Shown here one piece after another: positions 9,770-18,297 of a DNA stretch of 64,000 nucleotides. The stretch comes from Amycolatopsis sp. 2-15 (GTDB lineage: Bacteria > Actinomycetota > Actinomycetes > Mycobacteriales > Pseudonocardiaceae), in NCBI RefSeq assembly GCF_030285625.1, contig NZ_CP127294.1, positions 5,242,501 to 5,306,500 on the forward strand, written 5' to 3'. Under the pieces are notes generated by a model. That model did not search any database, was not told the origin of the DNA, and was given only the letters and a program-made list of their open reading frames with translations. Numbering within the stretch: position 1 is the stretch's first letter; the number at the start of each line of letters is the position of its first letter. A program made the position numbers and the translations under genes.

Positions 9770-9916
9770 ATGCGATTCATTTTCTGCGAAGGAATTCGCG
9801 GCAACCCTAAGTCATTCCTAAATGGCCACTTTCGAGGTGCGCTGCTCGGCCGTTCCGTTGTACGTTCAGTTCGCGGCGAGATGATCTTGCCGCTCCTACT
9901 GGAGGGAACAGAATAC

Positions 9917-10333
9917 ATGGGGAAGCGGATTTCGCGGATCGGTGCGCTCGTCGCCGCGGTCGCGGCGGCCGGCACGCTCGTGGGTGGGGCGGGGGCCGCG
10001 AACGCGGCGCCGGCCAACGCGTGCACCGACCCGCACCAGGCCTCGGGCATCATCGGGAAGTGGGGCCCGGTCAGCAAGTCGAACTGCGCGATCTTCGGCC
10101 GCGCGGGGTTCCGCGCGGGTTACGGCTGGAACGTGCAGGAAGGCATCAATCAGTCCGCGTGCGTGCAGGGCTGGGGTTTCGACGCCAAGCACCCGAAGGG
10201 CGGCTGGTTCAGCCTCGGCTGCGGCAAGAGCGGCAAGCTGACGGTGCCGTGGGGCAACATGGCCGCCAACCCGCAGGTCCGGGTCAAGAGCATGGGCGGC
10301 AGCATCGCGGTGATCGTCGACTGGCGCCAGTGA
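9917..10333 (+). CDS. Small secreted protein, cysteine-containing
   Basis: A 138-residue exported protein. The ATG at 9917 has a strong GGAGGG ribosome site 11 bases upstream and opens a classic signal peptide: MGKRISRIG, a hydrophobic Ala/Val/Gly core, and an AxA site ending NAAPA near residue 31. The mature part of about 107 residues is Gly/Trp rich with four cysteines (ACTD, SNCA, SACVQ, LGCGK) that could form two disulfides. I do not recognise a family. It has its own upstream AT-rich leader and a strong hairpin terminator right after the stop, so it is monocistronic. Confidence 0.85.
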   Translation: MGKRISRIGALVAAVAAAGTLVGGAGAANAAPANACTDPHQASGIIGKWGPVSKSNCAIFGRAGFRAGYGWNVQEGINQSACVQGWGFDAKHPKGGWFSLGCGKSGKLTVPWGNMAANPQVRVKSMGGSIAVIVDWRQ

Positions 10334-10340
10334 GCTGATC

Positions 10341-10375
10341 CCGGTGCCCGCCGGCCATTCTCCGGCGGGCACCGG
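10341..10375 (+). terminator. Perfect 14-bp hairpin terminator of the secreted-protein gene
   Basis: CCGGTGCCCGCCGG and its exact reverse complement are separated by a 7-base loop, 8 bases after the stop codon at 10333. There is no T-run, which is usual for actinomycete terminators. It may also protect the 3' end of the mRNA. Confidence 0.8.
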
Positions 10376-10495
10376 AACCATACTGTGCCGATCGTTACCA
10401 ATCCGGCCACGGCCAAATGGCTTCGTAGCAACGATTACGTGCGGCGTGCGGTCGGCCTACTTTTGGTCGGATCAGTAACTGAAAACAGCAATTCG

Positions 10496-11803
10496 CTATT
10501 CGATGGCGACGATGTCGCGTCCCGTTCGGTCGGGCGCAATCGCGGAGAAAACAATACCCGCCAACGGCCCCAGAATGCCCAGTGCCAACGCGAGCGGAAT
10601 ACCGCCGCCCGCCAGCGTCAGCGCGAAAAGCGGGTACACGCCGGCACCGAGGCCGCGGCCGACGTAATAGCTGCTGTTCGCGCCCGTGGACCGGATGCGC
10701 GTCGGGTAGTACTCCGACATCCACACGCCCAGCACGCCGAAGCCGCCGCAGGCCGCGGCCGACCACATGAGCGCCCAGAACGTGGCGTCGCCCCAGAAGG
10801 ACGAGCTCACGTGGTCCGTGCCGCTCAGGACCTGGCCGAGGAACCAGCCGAAGCCGGCCACGCCGAACACGCAGCTGGCCAGGAACGCGTACTTGCGCCG
10901 CACCAGGTCCGACAGCGCGCCCGTCGCCGAGTACGCGAGGATTGTGAACACGTAACCGATCAGCACCACGCCGCTCGCCGTGCCCAGCGGCAGGTGCTGC
11001 ACCTTCAGCAGGTAAGTGGACAGGTACACGCCGACGGAGTTGGTCGTGAGGAACATGGCCGTGGACAACACCATGAAGATCACGCTGCCGTAGACCACCT
11101 TCGAGCGGAACACGTCCAGGATCGGCACGCGCGTGCGCCGCAGCTCGGGCGGCAGCGTGCCTTCACGCAGCCGCCGTTGGTACTCGAGCCAGTGGCGCGA
11201 CTCCGGCAGCAGCCGGAACGCCGCGAGCCCGATGACCACGCTCACCACGCCGATCACGACGTAACCCGTGCGCCAGCCCAGGTCGTTGCCGAACCAGGAC
11301 AGGCACGCGTAGAGCACGCCGACGGTCACGATCTCGCCGAGGAAGTACATCGACTGGATCAGGCCACCCATCGTGCCGCGGCGGGTGGTTTTCCAGCACT
11401 CGGTGAACATCGAGAACGACAGGCCGAACAGGCCGCCCATGCCGAGCCCGGCCAGCAGCCGGGTGACCAGGAACGTCCCGAAGTTCGGCGCCAGCCCGCC
11501 GAGCACGGCGGCGATGCCGAACGCGAGCACGGAGATCGCGTAGGTGCGGCGGCGCCCCAGTGTGTCGCCGAGCCAGCCGAACAGGAACCCGCCCGCGATC
11601 GAGGCGAAACCCTGGAACGTCGCCACGCTCACCAGCGTCACCGTGGACACGTGCAGCGAGCCGGACAGGTAGGTGAGCGGGTAGCCGACGAGGTTGAGCT
11701 CTGCGCCGTCGAACAACGAGCCGAGGAACGCGAACACGAGGATGAACCGCAGCTCCCGGCGGGACCCGGTTCTCGGTGGTGCCTCTGCTGACACAGCGGT
11801 CAT
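10496..11803 (-). CDS. MFS transporter (sugar/organic-acid permease)
   Basis: A 435-residue, 12-helix major facilitator protein of the inner membrane. The loop 2-3 signature GGFLFGWLGDTLGRRRTY is present near residue 70, the repeat in the second half reads GALSDLVRRKY, and LLAGLGMGGLFGLSFSMFTE fits the metabolite:H+ symporter/sugar porter groups. It is cotranscribed leftward after a DapA/NanA-type lyase gene (37-base gap) under a divergently encoded LacI regulator. It therefore probably imports the compound that the lyase cleaves, such as a sialic-acid- or keto-sugar-acid-like substrate; this is an inference from context. Confidence 0.9.
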   Translation of the reverse strand: MTAVSAEAPPRTGSRRELRFILVFAFLGSLFDGAELNLVGYPLTYLSGSLHVSTVTLVSVATFQGFASIAGGFLFGWLGDTLGRRRTYAISVLAFGIAAVLGGLAPNFGTFLVTRLLAGLGMGGLFGLSFSMFTECWKTTRRGTMGGLIQSMYFLGEIVTVGVLYACLSWFGNDLGWRTGYVVIGVVSVVIGLAAFRLLPESRHWLEYQRRLREGTLPPELRRTRVPILDVFRSKVVYGSVIFMVLSTAMFLTTNSVGVYLSTYLLKVQHLPLGTASGVVLIGYVFTILAYSATGALSDLVRRKYAFLASCVFGVAGFGWFLGQVLSGTDHVSSSFWGDATFWALMWSAAACGGFGVLGVWMSEYYPTRIRSTGANSSYYVGRGLGAGVYPLFALTLAGGGIPLALALGILGPLAGIVFSAIAPDRTGRDIVAIE

Positions 11804-11839
11804 TGGTGTGCCTTCCGAAGCGAAGCGGTGGGGAGGGGG

Positions 11840-12769
11840 TCAGAGCACCTTGCCGAGACCGGCGTGGGCCAGCGCGGCGGCGACCTCGTCGTCGGCCTCC
11901 GGTGCGAGCGGAAGCAGCGGCGAGCGCACGTAGGCGTTGGGGATGACCCCGCGCTGCACCAGGCCCAGCTTCAGCGCGACGCTGCCCTCCATGTGCGAAC
12001 CGCGGTGGTACACGGCCTTGGTCAGCGGCAGCAGCCGGTCGTGCACCGCGCGCGCCGCCGGGTAGTCGCGGCGCTTGCCGGCCTGCAGCAGCTCCCACAT
12101 GCCCTCGGGCGCCAGAGCGCCGTAGCCGACGAGCGCGCCGTCGACGTCGAACATCGTGTGCAGCAGGTACTCGTCGTGGCAGGTGAGGATCTGCAGGTCG
12201 GGGAACTCCTTGCGCAGCACCGGGACCTCGGTGTCCCAGCGGCGCATGTTGCGCACGCCGTTCTTGATCGCGAACACGGAGTCGAGCTCGGCGATCTTGA
12301 GCTGCTCGGAGAGGTTGTAGCTGGCCTTGGTCACGTCCGGGTACTGGAACAGGATCTGCGGCAGGCCGGAGATCTCGCCGACGATGCGGTAGCGGTCCGC
12401 GGCGGCGCCGGGCTGGAAGCCGAAGCGCAGCCAGCTGTGGGCGGGGTAGAGCAGCACGCCCGCCGCGCCGGCCTCGCCGTAGCGCTTGGCCTCTTCACCC
12501 GCGACGCGGCTGCCGTCGCTGATCACGCCGGTGATGATCGGCTGCTTGCCCTCCACGGCGTCGACCAGGGTTTTCACCACGTCGCCGCGCTCGGTCTCGG
12601 TCATGCTGGCGCCTTCGCCGGCGTGGCCGTTGCACACGATGCCCTTGACGCCCGGCAGGCCGGCGAGCCAGCGCCCGTGCACGGCCAGGGCCTCGTGGTC
12701 GACGTCGCCGCTCTCGGTGAACGGGGTGACGCACGCCGGGACGAGGCCGCGCAGGTCGAGAGACTTCAT
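11840..12769 (-). CDS. Dihydrodipicolinate synthase/N-acetylneuraminate lyase family aldolase
   Basis: A 309-residue class I aldolase of the DapA/NanA superfamily, which cleaves or condenses pyruvate with an aldehyde through a lysine Schiff base. Visible features are LVPACVTPF near the N-terminus, the pyruvate-binding loop GHAGEGASMT, the catalytic Tyr in LFQYPDV and the Schiff-base Lys in FAIKNGVRN. The ATG at 12769 has a good GGAG site; longer in-frame starts run into the operator and are rejected. Forms an operon with the MFS gene and is divergent from a LacI regulator, so the role is probably catabolic lyase rather than lysine synthesis. Confidence 0.88.
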   Translation of the reverse strand: MKSLDLRGLVPACVTPFTESGDVDHEALAVHGRWLAGLPGVKGIVCNGHAGEGASMTETERGDVVKTLVDAVEGKQPIITGVISDGSRVAGEEAKRYGEAGAAGVLLYPAHSWLRFGFQPGAAADRYRIVGEISGLPQILFQYPDVTKASYNLSEQLKIAELDSVFAIKNGVRNMRRWDTEVPVLRKEFPDLQILTCHDEYLLHTMFDVDGALVGYGALAPEGMWELLQAGKRRDYPAARAVHDRLLPLTKAVYHRGSHMEGSVALKLGLVQRGVIPNAYVRSPLLPLAPEADDEVAAALAHAGLGKVL

Positions 12770-12788
12770 GACACTCCCTGGAGTTTTG

Positions 12789-12822
12789 GTTGTGCAAACG
12801 ATGGGGGAATCGGTTGCACAAC
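12789..12822. promoter_or_regulatory. Palindromic operator between LacI regulator and lyase/transporter operon
   Basis: TTGTGCAAACGAT (12790-12802) faces ATCGGTTGCACAA (12809-12821) across six bases, with one mismatch in 13 pairs and one further outer pair. Each arm carries the 8-mer TTGTGCAA or its complement TTGCACAA. It sits 20 bases before the lyase start and 37 before the LacI start, ideal for repression of both. Confidence 0.8.
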
Positions 12823-12858
12823 GGTAAGCTGCGGATTGCCCGAGAGTCAAGGAGCCGC

Positions 12859-13884
12859 ATGAGCGAGCGAACACCGGAGAGCACCCGAGAGCCGGGGGCT
12901 CGTCCGACGATCAGCGACGTCGCGCTGGCGGCCGGCGTCAGCAAGTCGACGGTCTCGCGCGCGCTCAACCCCGAGCACCGGTTCTTCCGCAGCCCGTCGG
13001 CGGCGCGGATCCGCGAGATCGCCGAGGGCGTGGGCTACGAGCCGAACCCGGTCGCGGCCAACCTGCGGCGCCGGCAGACCAACACGTTCGGTGTGCTCGT
13101 GCCGCGCCTGACTGACACGGTGATGGCGATGTTCTACGAGGAGGTCGCCTCGGCGTGCACGCGCCGCGGCTACCACGCGCTGGTCGCGACCTCGCACGAC
13201 GAGCCGGAGCTGGAACGCGAGAACGGCCGGATGCTGCTCGGCCGCCGGGTCGACGGCCTGATCCTCACCACCGCGCGCACCGAAGGCGGCTTCTGCCAGG
13301 AACTGCTCGAACGCGCGGTGCCGCACGTGCTGGCGATGCGCACGTTCGGCGACAGCGCGGCCGCCGTGGGCGACGACCGCCTCGGCGGTTACCTCGCCAC
13401 GCGGCACCTCCTGGACCTCGGGCACCGCCGGATCGCGCTGGTCGCGGGCCCGGCCTACGCCTCCAGCGCGCTCGGCCGCCGCGCCGGGTACGAGGACGCG
13501 TTGCGCGAAGCCGGGTTGCCCGCGTTCGTCTTGCCCTCGACCTTCAGCATGGAGAGCGGCGAGGACGCCGGGCGTGCCCTGCTCGCCCTCGACCCGCGCC
13601 CGACCGCCGTCTTCGCCGTGAACGACAACACCGCCGTCGGGCTGCTCTCGGCTGTGCAGCGCGCCGGCGTGCGGGTGCCCGACGAGCTGTCCGTGGTGGG
13701 GTACAACGACATTCCCCTCGCGGCCCGCCTGCCGGTGCCGCTCACCACGATCCGGGTCCCGTTCACGGAGATCGCCGGCGCGGCCGTGGACCTGCTGATC
13801 GACGCGGGCGCAGGCGTGCCGGCCACCACGCGCCGGTTCGCGCCGACGTTGATCCCGCGGGGCACCACGCTGCGAGTGGGGTGA
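12859..13884 (+). CDS. LacI family transcriptional regulator
   Basis: A 341-residue repressor. The N-terminal helix-turn-helix and hinge read TISDVALAAGVSKSTVSRAL, then YEPNPVAANLRRRQT; the rest is a periplasmic-binding-like effector domain (TNTFGVLVPRL, VDGLILTTAR, AVFAVNDNTAVGLLSA, LSVVGYNDIPLA). The ATG at 12859 follows a GGAG site; an upstream start would run into the operator. Divergent from the lyase and MFS genes, which it most likely represses through the palindrome at 12789-12822 until the imported substrate binds. Confidence 0.92.
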   Translation: MSERTPESTREPGARPTISDVALAAGVSKSTVSRALNPEHRFFRSPSAARIREIAEGVGYEPNPVAANLRRRQTNTFGVLVPRLTDTVMAMFYEEVASACTRRGYHALVATSHDEPELERENGRMLLGRRVDGLILTTARTEGGFCQELLERAVPHVLAMRTFGDSAAAVGDDRLGGYLATRHLLDLGHRRIALVAGPAYASSALGRRAGYEDALREAGLPAFVLPSTFSMESGEDAGRALLALDPRPTAVFAVNDNTAVGLLSAVQRAGVRVPDELSVVGYNDIPLAARLPVPLTTIRVPFTEIAGAAVDLLIDAGAGVPATTRRFAPTLIPRGTTLRVG

Positions 13885-13997
13885 CGGGTCACGTCCGTCC
13901 ACAGGGGACTGGTCCGTGCGGAACCAGTGCGCAGTTGTTGCAGACCCATGACATTTCCCGGGCCCGCCGCGGACGAAGAGTTGGCAGGCTGGACGGG

Positions 13998-14699
13998 GTG
14001 AACAACCGAGTGCTCAGCATCGCCTGGCGGCTGGTGGCCGCCGTCCTCCTCGTCGTGGCGACGGGGGTGACGTACTTGCTGCTGGTCCGCACGGAGTCCG
14101 GCCAGGAGGCCGACCAGCGGGCCCTGGAGACGTTCGACCCGTCGTTCACCCGCGCGTCGGGGGAGGTGCCGCTGCCGCTGGAGGTTCCGGCGCCGGTGCT
14201 GTTCACCCTCGCGCTCATGCTGGTCGTGGTGATCGGCCTGGTGCGGCGCGCGTACCGGCGCACGGCGGCGGCCGTCGGGCTCATGGTGGCGGTCGCGGGC
14301 TTCGCGCAGCTGCTCAAGGTCGCCCTCGACCGGCCGAACCTGGCCGAGCGCATCCACTCCACCAGCAACAGCTTCCCCAGCGGCCACGTGACGGTGGCCG
14401 CGATGAGTGTGTTCGCGCTGCTGCTCGTGCTGCCGCGGGTGGGGCGGTTCGTGGCGGCGCCGCTGGGCGTGGCGTGGATCGTCGCGGTCGGCGTCTCGAC
14501 GCTCACCGTCGGCTGGCACCGCCCCAGCGACTGCCTCGGCGGCTTCTTCCTCGCGGCGGCCGGCTACGCGCTGGCCTCGGCGTGCGTGGTCGAGCGCCGC
14601 GGCCCGCGGCTGCCCGCCGACGCCACGACCGTCGTCCTCGCCACGCCGCAGCCGGCGCCCGGGCACCCGGACCGGCAGCCGTTCTCCGTGCCGCGCTGA
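13998..14699 (+). CDS. PAP2-family membrane phosphatase
   Basis: A 233-residue integral membrane phosphatase of the PAP2 superfamily, acting on lipid phosphates such as undecaprenyl pyrophosphate or phosphatidic acid. The three signature blocks are recognisable: KVALDRPNL (KxxxxRP), SFPSGHVT (PSGH) and VGWHRPSDCLGG (SRxxxHxxxD-like, with W-H-R-P-x-D). About six hydrophobic helices are present. GTG start at 13998, chosen because it opens directly into the first membrane helix. It precedes a MurC paralogue by 116 bases, which may point to a cell-envelope role. Confidence 0.87.
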   Translation: MNNRVLSIAWRLVAAVLLVVATGVTYLLLVRTESGQEADQRALETFDPSFTRASGEVPLPLEVPAPVLFTLALMLVVVIGLVRRAYRRTAAAVGLMVAVAGFAQLLKVALDRPNLAERIHSTSNSFPSGHVTVAAMSVFALLLVLPRVGRFVAAPLGVAWIVAVGVSTLTVGWHRPSDCLGGFFLAAAGYALASACVVERRGPRLPADATTVVLATPQPAPGHPDRQPFSVPR

Positions 14700-14815
14700 C
14701 GGATCGGCACCCGGCTGTTGCCTTGCCGCGACAAACAGCGCGCAGTCCGAGGACAAGCCGGGCGCACCCTCGAATCCGGGGCAGGGAGTCCTCACCGGAC
14801 AGAAGAGGGTGCGTG

Positions 14816-16201
14816 ATGAACGAGCTGACCGTGCGGGACCTGGGCCACGTGTATCTGATCGGCATCGGCGGGGTGGGGATGTCGGGTCTCGCGGAGATCC
14901 TGCTGCGCCACGGGGCGCCGGTGAGCGGCAGCGAGGTGGGCGACCGGCCGGCCCTGGCGTCACTGGAGGAGCGCGGCGCCACCGTGCACCGCCGGCACTC
15001 GCCCGGGCACCTCTGGAACGCCGACACCGTGGTGTACTCGACCGCGATCCCCGACGACCACGTGGAGCTCGCCGAGGCCCGGGATCGCGGGCTGCCGCTG
15101 CTGCACCGGTCCGAGGCGCTCGCGGCGGTGCTGACGGGCCGCCGGGCGATCGCGGTCGCGGGCACCCACGGCAAGACGACCACCACCGCGATGATCACGG
15201 TCGCACTGCGCGCCGGCGGGGCCGACCCGTCCTACGTGATCGGCGGGGACGTCCGCACGCTCGGCGCCGGCGGCCTCGGCTCGGGGGAGTACTTCGTGGT
15301 CGAGGCCGACGAGAGCGACCGCTCGTTCTTCGCCTACATGCCCGAGGTCGCCGTGGTCACGAACATCGACTCCGACCACCTCGACACCTACGGCGATGTC
15401 GACGGCTTGCAGCAGGCGTTCCTCGACTTCTGCCGCCGCGTGCGCCCCGGTGGCTTCGTGGTGACCAACGCCGATGACGAGCGGTGCCGCCGGGTCGCCG
15501 CGGCGCTGCGGGCGGAAGGCCGGACCGTGTACACCTACGGCGAGGCCAACGGCGCCGACCTCGTCGTGGTGGGGCTTTCGTCGGTGAGCACGGGGATCCG
15601 CTACGACGCCGTGCTCGACGGCGCCCTCGTCGGCGCGGTGCACGTGCCGGTGGTGGGCAGGCACCTCGGCCTCAACTCCGCGGCCGCTCTGCTCGTCGCG
15701 CAGCGCCTGGGCATCCCCGGTGCGGCGCGTGGCTTGCGCCGGTTTCCCGGCGTGCGTAGGCGGTTCGAGCTCCGCGGTGTCGCGCGTGGCGTGCGGGTGT
15801 ACGACGACTACGCGTGCCACCACACGTCGATGGCCGCTTCGCTGACGGCGTTGCGGTCGGTCGCGCAGGAGCATCGGCTGCTCGTGGTGTGTCAGCCCAA
15901 CCGCGGCTACCGGGTGCGGCAGTTCCTCGGCGAGATGGCCGAGTCGCTGAGCCGGGCCGACCAGGCGGTGGTGCTGCCGGTCTTCGGCCCCGGCGAGACC
16001 GTCTCGGCGGGTTGTGACGGCGAGGCGCTCACGGCCGCGATTCCGTTACCGGAGAAGGACAAGGTGTATGCCAGGTCCGGTTCCGTCGCGTGTGCGGAGG
16101 TGGTCCGGCGCGTGCGGCGGGGCGACGTCGTCGTGACCATCGGGTCGCCCGAGATGGCGATGCTCGCGGGCCGCATCGTCGAGGCGCTGCACGAGGGCTG
16201 A
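14816..16201 (+). CDS. MurC-like UDP-N-acetylmuramate ligase paralogue with altered substrate motifs
   Basis: A 461-residue Mur ligase. The N-terminal Rossmann domain reads IGIGGVGMSGLAEIL, the ATP loop GTHGKTTTT is at residues 116-124, and VEADESDRSF plus NIDSDHLD give the metal/ATP sites. These identify it as MurC, which adds L-Ala to UDP-MurNAc in the cytosol. Two normally invariant MurC stretches are changed: the usual DDYGHHPTE reads DDYACHHTS and the usual QPHRYTR reads QPNRGYR. It also stands outside any dcw (division/cell wall) cluster. I infer a second, specialised MurC with a shifted substrate, rather than the housekeeping enzyme. Confidence 0.85.
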   Translation: MNELTVRDLGHVYLIGIGGVGMSGLAEILLRHGAPVSGSEVGDRPALASLEERGATVHRRHSPGHLWNADTVVYSTAIPDDHVELAEARDRGLPLLHRSEALAAVLTGRRAIAVAGTHGKTTTTAMITVALRAGGADPSYVIGGDVRTLGAGGLGSGEYFVVEADESDRSFFAYMPEVAVVTNIDSDHLDTYGDVDGLQQAFLDFCRRVRPGGFVVTNADDERCRRVAAALRAEGRTVYTYGEANGADLVVVGLSSVSTGIRYDAVLDGALVGAVHVPVVGRHLGLNSAAALLVAQRLGIPGAARGLRRFPGVRRRFELRGVARGVRVYDDYACHHTSMAASLTALRSVAQEHRLLVVCQPNRGYRVRQFLGEMAESLSRADQAVVLPVFGPGETVSAGCDGEALTAAIPLPEKDKVYARSGSVACAEVVRRVRRGDVVVTIGSPEMAMLAGRIVEALHEG

Positions 16202-16269
16202 GCGCCTATTCGCGTGCCGGCCGCAGCACTGTCGTGCTACTTTGCCGTGCTCTCAACGAAAGGAAGCTC

Positions 16270-17055
16270 ATGACCGTTCCCGCGCGGCACCGCGAGTTCC
16301 TCGACGACGTGCTCCCGAAGATCCGCCGTGACCAGCGCGTGGCCGGGGTGGCTGTCGGCGGCTCGATCGCCCACGGTGAGCCCGACGAATACTCCGATGT
16401 GGACATTGTCGTGGTCGTCGACGACGACGCGTTCGAAGCGGTGCTGGCCGAGAGATTCGCGTTGATCGGCTCGTGGGCCCACCTCGTCGCGGCCTTCACC
16501 GGCGAGCACGTCGGCGAACCGCGGCTGGTCATCACCCTGACCGGGCCGCGCCTGCTGCATGTGGACTTCAAGTTCGTGCGCGTGGCGGACTTCGGCGAGC
16601 GGACGAGCGACCCGAAGATCCGGTGGGAACGCGACGGAGCGCTGACCCGGGCCCTCGCCGCCGCGCCGCCGGCCAAGGAGCCGCTGGACGAGCAGTGGCT
16701 CGAAGACCGCTTCTGGGTCTGGGTCCACTACGCGGCGACGAAACTCGGGCGCGGCGAGCTGTACGACGTCCTCGGGTTCCTGGCTTTCCTGCGGGAAACG
16801 GTGCTGGGACCGCTGATCGCCGCGCGCGCCGGCCTGCCGCCCCGGGGTGTGCGCCGGCTGGAGTTCGCCGCCCCGGACGCGGCGCGCGAGCTGCAGGCCA
16901 CCGTCTGCGGCTACGACGCGAAGGAGGCCGCGGCGGCGGTGCTGGCGAGCGTCGAGCTCTACCGGCGCTGGCGTGGCGACGTCGAACGGCGTGACCGGGC
17001 CGAGGAGCTCGCGGTGCGGTACCTCGCCGGTGTCGTGTCAGCGGGTGGCAGGTAG
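16270..17055 (+). CDS. Nucleotidyltransferase-domain protein
   Basis: A 261-residue protein of the polymerase-beta-like nucleotidyltransferase fold. The hallmark G-S-x9-D-x-D is present as GGSIAHGEPDEYSDVDIVV (about residues 30-48), the arrangement seen in aminoglycoside and lincosamide nucleotidyltransferases and in many uncharacterised actinomycete homologues. The C-terminal half is helical and may bind an acceptor substrate. The ATG at 16270 follows AAGGAAG. No substrate can be named; a resistance role is possible but unproven. Confidence 0.78.
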   Translation: MTVPARHREFLDDVLPKIRRDQRVAGVAVGGSIAHGEPDEYSDVDIVVVVDDDAFEAVLAERFALIGSWAHLVAAFTGEHVGEPRLVITLTGPRLLHVDFKFVRVADFGERTSDPKIRWERDGALTRALAAAPPAKEPLDEQWLEDRFWVWVHYAATKLGRGELYDVLGFLAFLRETVLGPLIAARAGLPPRGVRRLEFAAPDAARELQATVCGYDAKEAAAAVLASVELYRRWRGDVERRDRAEELAVRYLAGVVSAGGR

Positions 17056-17127
17056 CGGACCCGCTCGGGAGGGCTCCCGCCGCCCGCGGTTACCGTCCCC
17101 GGTGATCGACCGGAGGAGGGGTGCGTC

Positions 17128-17493
17128 GTGGGCGGGTGGCAGGTCAGGACCGCGCGGTGGGTGATGGCCGTGCAGGCCGTGGCGTCGATCGGGATCTGGG
17201 TGGTGCAGCTGCTCGCGGTGCTCGAACGGCTCGACCACGGCCAGGACGTGCCGGGGTCGGTGTGGCTCGTGCTCGTGCTGAACCCCGTGATCGCGGTGCT
17301 CGTCGCCGTGGCCGCGGGGTTCCTGGCCCGGCACGCGTGGGCGGCGACGCTGGGGGTCGCCATGGAGGTGATCGGCGCGGTGAGCGCCCTGATCAGCGTG
17401 CTCACCGGGTACTACCAAGCCGTGGTGGCGATCCTGCTGGCCATCGCCGTGATCACGCTGATCGTCCGCCGCCGGCAGCCCGCCGTCGTCTGA
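17128..17493 (+). CDS. Small four-helix membrane protein, unknown function
   Basis: A 121-residue protein with four predicted transmembrane stretches: residues about 10-30, 45-65, 70-90 and 95-115 (for example VWLVLVLNPVIAVLVAVAAG and AVVAILLAIAVITLIV). It ends in a basic tail RRRQP. GTG start. No catalytic motif. The next gene, a small lipoprotein, starts 20 bases downstream, so the two are probably one transcript. Confidence 0.75.
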   Translation: MGGWQVRTARWVMAVQAVASIGIWVVQLLAVLERLDHGQDVPGSVWLVLVLNPVIAVLVAVAAGFLARHAWAATLGVAMEVIGAVSALISVLTGYYQAVVAILLAIAVITLIVRRRQPAVV

Positions 17494-17513
17494 GCCCGGG
17501 AAGGGGTTCCGCC

Positions 17514-17753
17514 GTGCCACGCTTGCGTCTGGCCGCCACGGCCGCCGCCGTCGTCCTGCTCGCCGCCAGCTGCGCCGGGCCACCGCCCGAGCAGTGCGAC
17601 GAGTTCATGTGCGAGACCGTCGGCTACTGGCCCAGCACCGAAACGCAGATCGAAAACGGCTTCGTCGCGGTGCTGAGCGCCCTCGGCGTCGTTCCGATCG
17701 TGCCGCGCAGCGCCAACGGCCCGGCGCGGCGCACCGTCACCATCGGCGGGTAG
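17514..17753 (+). CDS. Small putative lipoprotein
   Basis: A 79-residue protein beginning at GTG 17514 after a GGGAAGGGG ribosome site. Residues 1-22 form a lipoprotein signal ending in a lipobox (LLAASC), so the mature N-terminal Cys would be lipidated and the protein anchored outside the membrane. The mature part of about 55 residues has two further cysteines (EQCDEFMC). The family is not recognised. Probably cotranscribed with the membrane protein before it. Confidence 0.7.
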   Translation: MPRLRLAATAAAVVLLAASCAGPPPEQCDEFMCETVGYWPSTETQIENGFVAVLSALGVVPIVPRSANGPARRTVTIGG

Positions 17754-17891
17754 CGCCTCAGGCGTTGGCGACGAAGCCGAGGATGGCGACGAGCGCGCTC
17801 TCGTGCTCAGCTGCCCAGGACGAAGCTGAGCCAGCTCGCGGCGAGGACGACGGTGACGCCCGTGATTCTCGTGGCCGCGCGGAACTTCGCC

Positions 17892-18266
17892 TCACGGCCA
17901 GGTGGCGGCCCCGCCTCGGCGTTTGCGGACTGCTTTGCCGGTGCCCGGTGGGTAGCCGTGCTTGGCCAGACGCACTTCAGCGAGCTCGTCGGCGCTGCCG
18001 AGGGTGAGGAACAGGCCCAGGACCAGGGCCATGAGCAGCCCGAGCAGCACCAGGCCCGCGGGCAGCGGCGTGAGGAACACCAGCAGCAGGAACGCGGCGG
18101 TGAGCCACGGCAGCGCCTCGAAGAACACGCGGAGCGCGAACCTCAGCACCCACGTTCGGGCGGTCGCGTCGTGCAGCACCCACGGGCGGTACTCGTCGGG
18201 CAGCCGAGCGCCGTAGACGTAGCGCAGCCACCGGATCGGACCTGGTCGTGGGGTCACCATCGTCAC
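17892..18266 (-). CDS. DUF5313-type membrane protein
   Basis: A 124-residue actinobacterial membrane protein. The pattern RPGPIRWLRYVYGARLPDEY followed by WVLHDATARTWVLRF matches what I recall of the DUF5313 family. Two hydrophobic segments follow (ALPWLTAAFLLLVFL and LVLLGLLMALVLGLFL), then the family ending LAKHGYPPGTGKAVR. Function unknown. It lies downstream of the LigD polymerase gene (31-base gap) in the same direction. Confidence 0.8.
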   Translation of the reverse strand: MTMVTPRPGPIRWLRYVYGARLPDEYRPWVLHDATARTWVLRFALRVFFEALPWLTAAFLLLVFLTPLPAGLVLLGLLMALVLGLFLTLGSADELAEVRLAKHGYPPGTGKAVRKRRGGAATWP

Positions 18267-18297
18267 TCCAGTGTGCTGTCTGCCGGGTGCTGTCGCG

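Noticed and set aside
17754..17891. Possible decayed C-terminal gene fragments on the minus strand (VTVVLAASWLSFVLG and ALVAILGFVANA)
   Set aside because: Two short stretches look protein-like but have no start, ribosome site or recognisable family; too weak to call a pseudogene.
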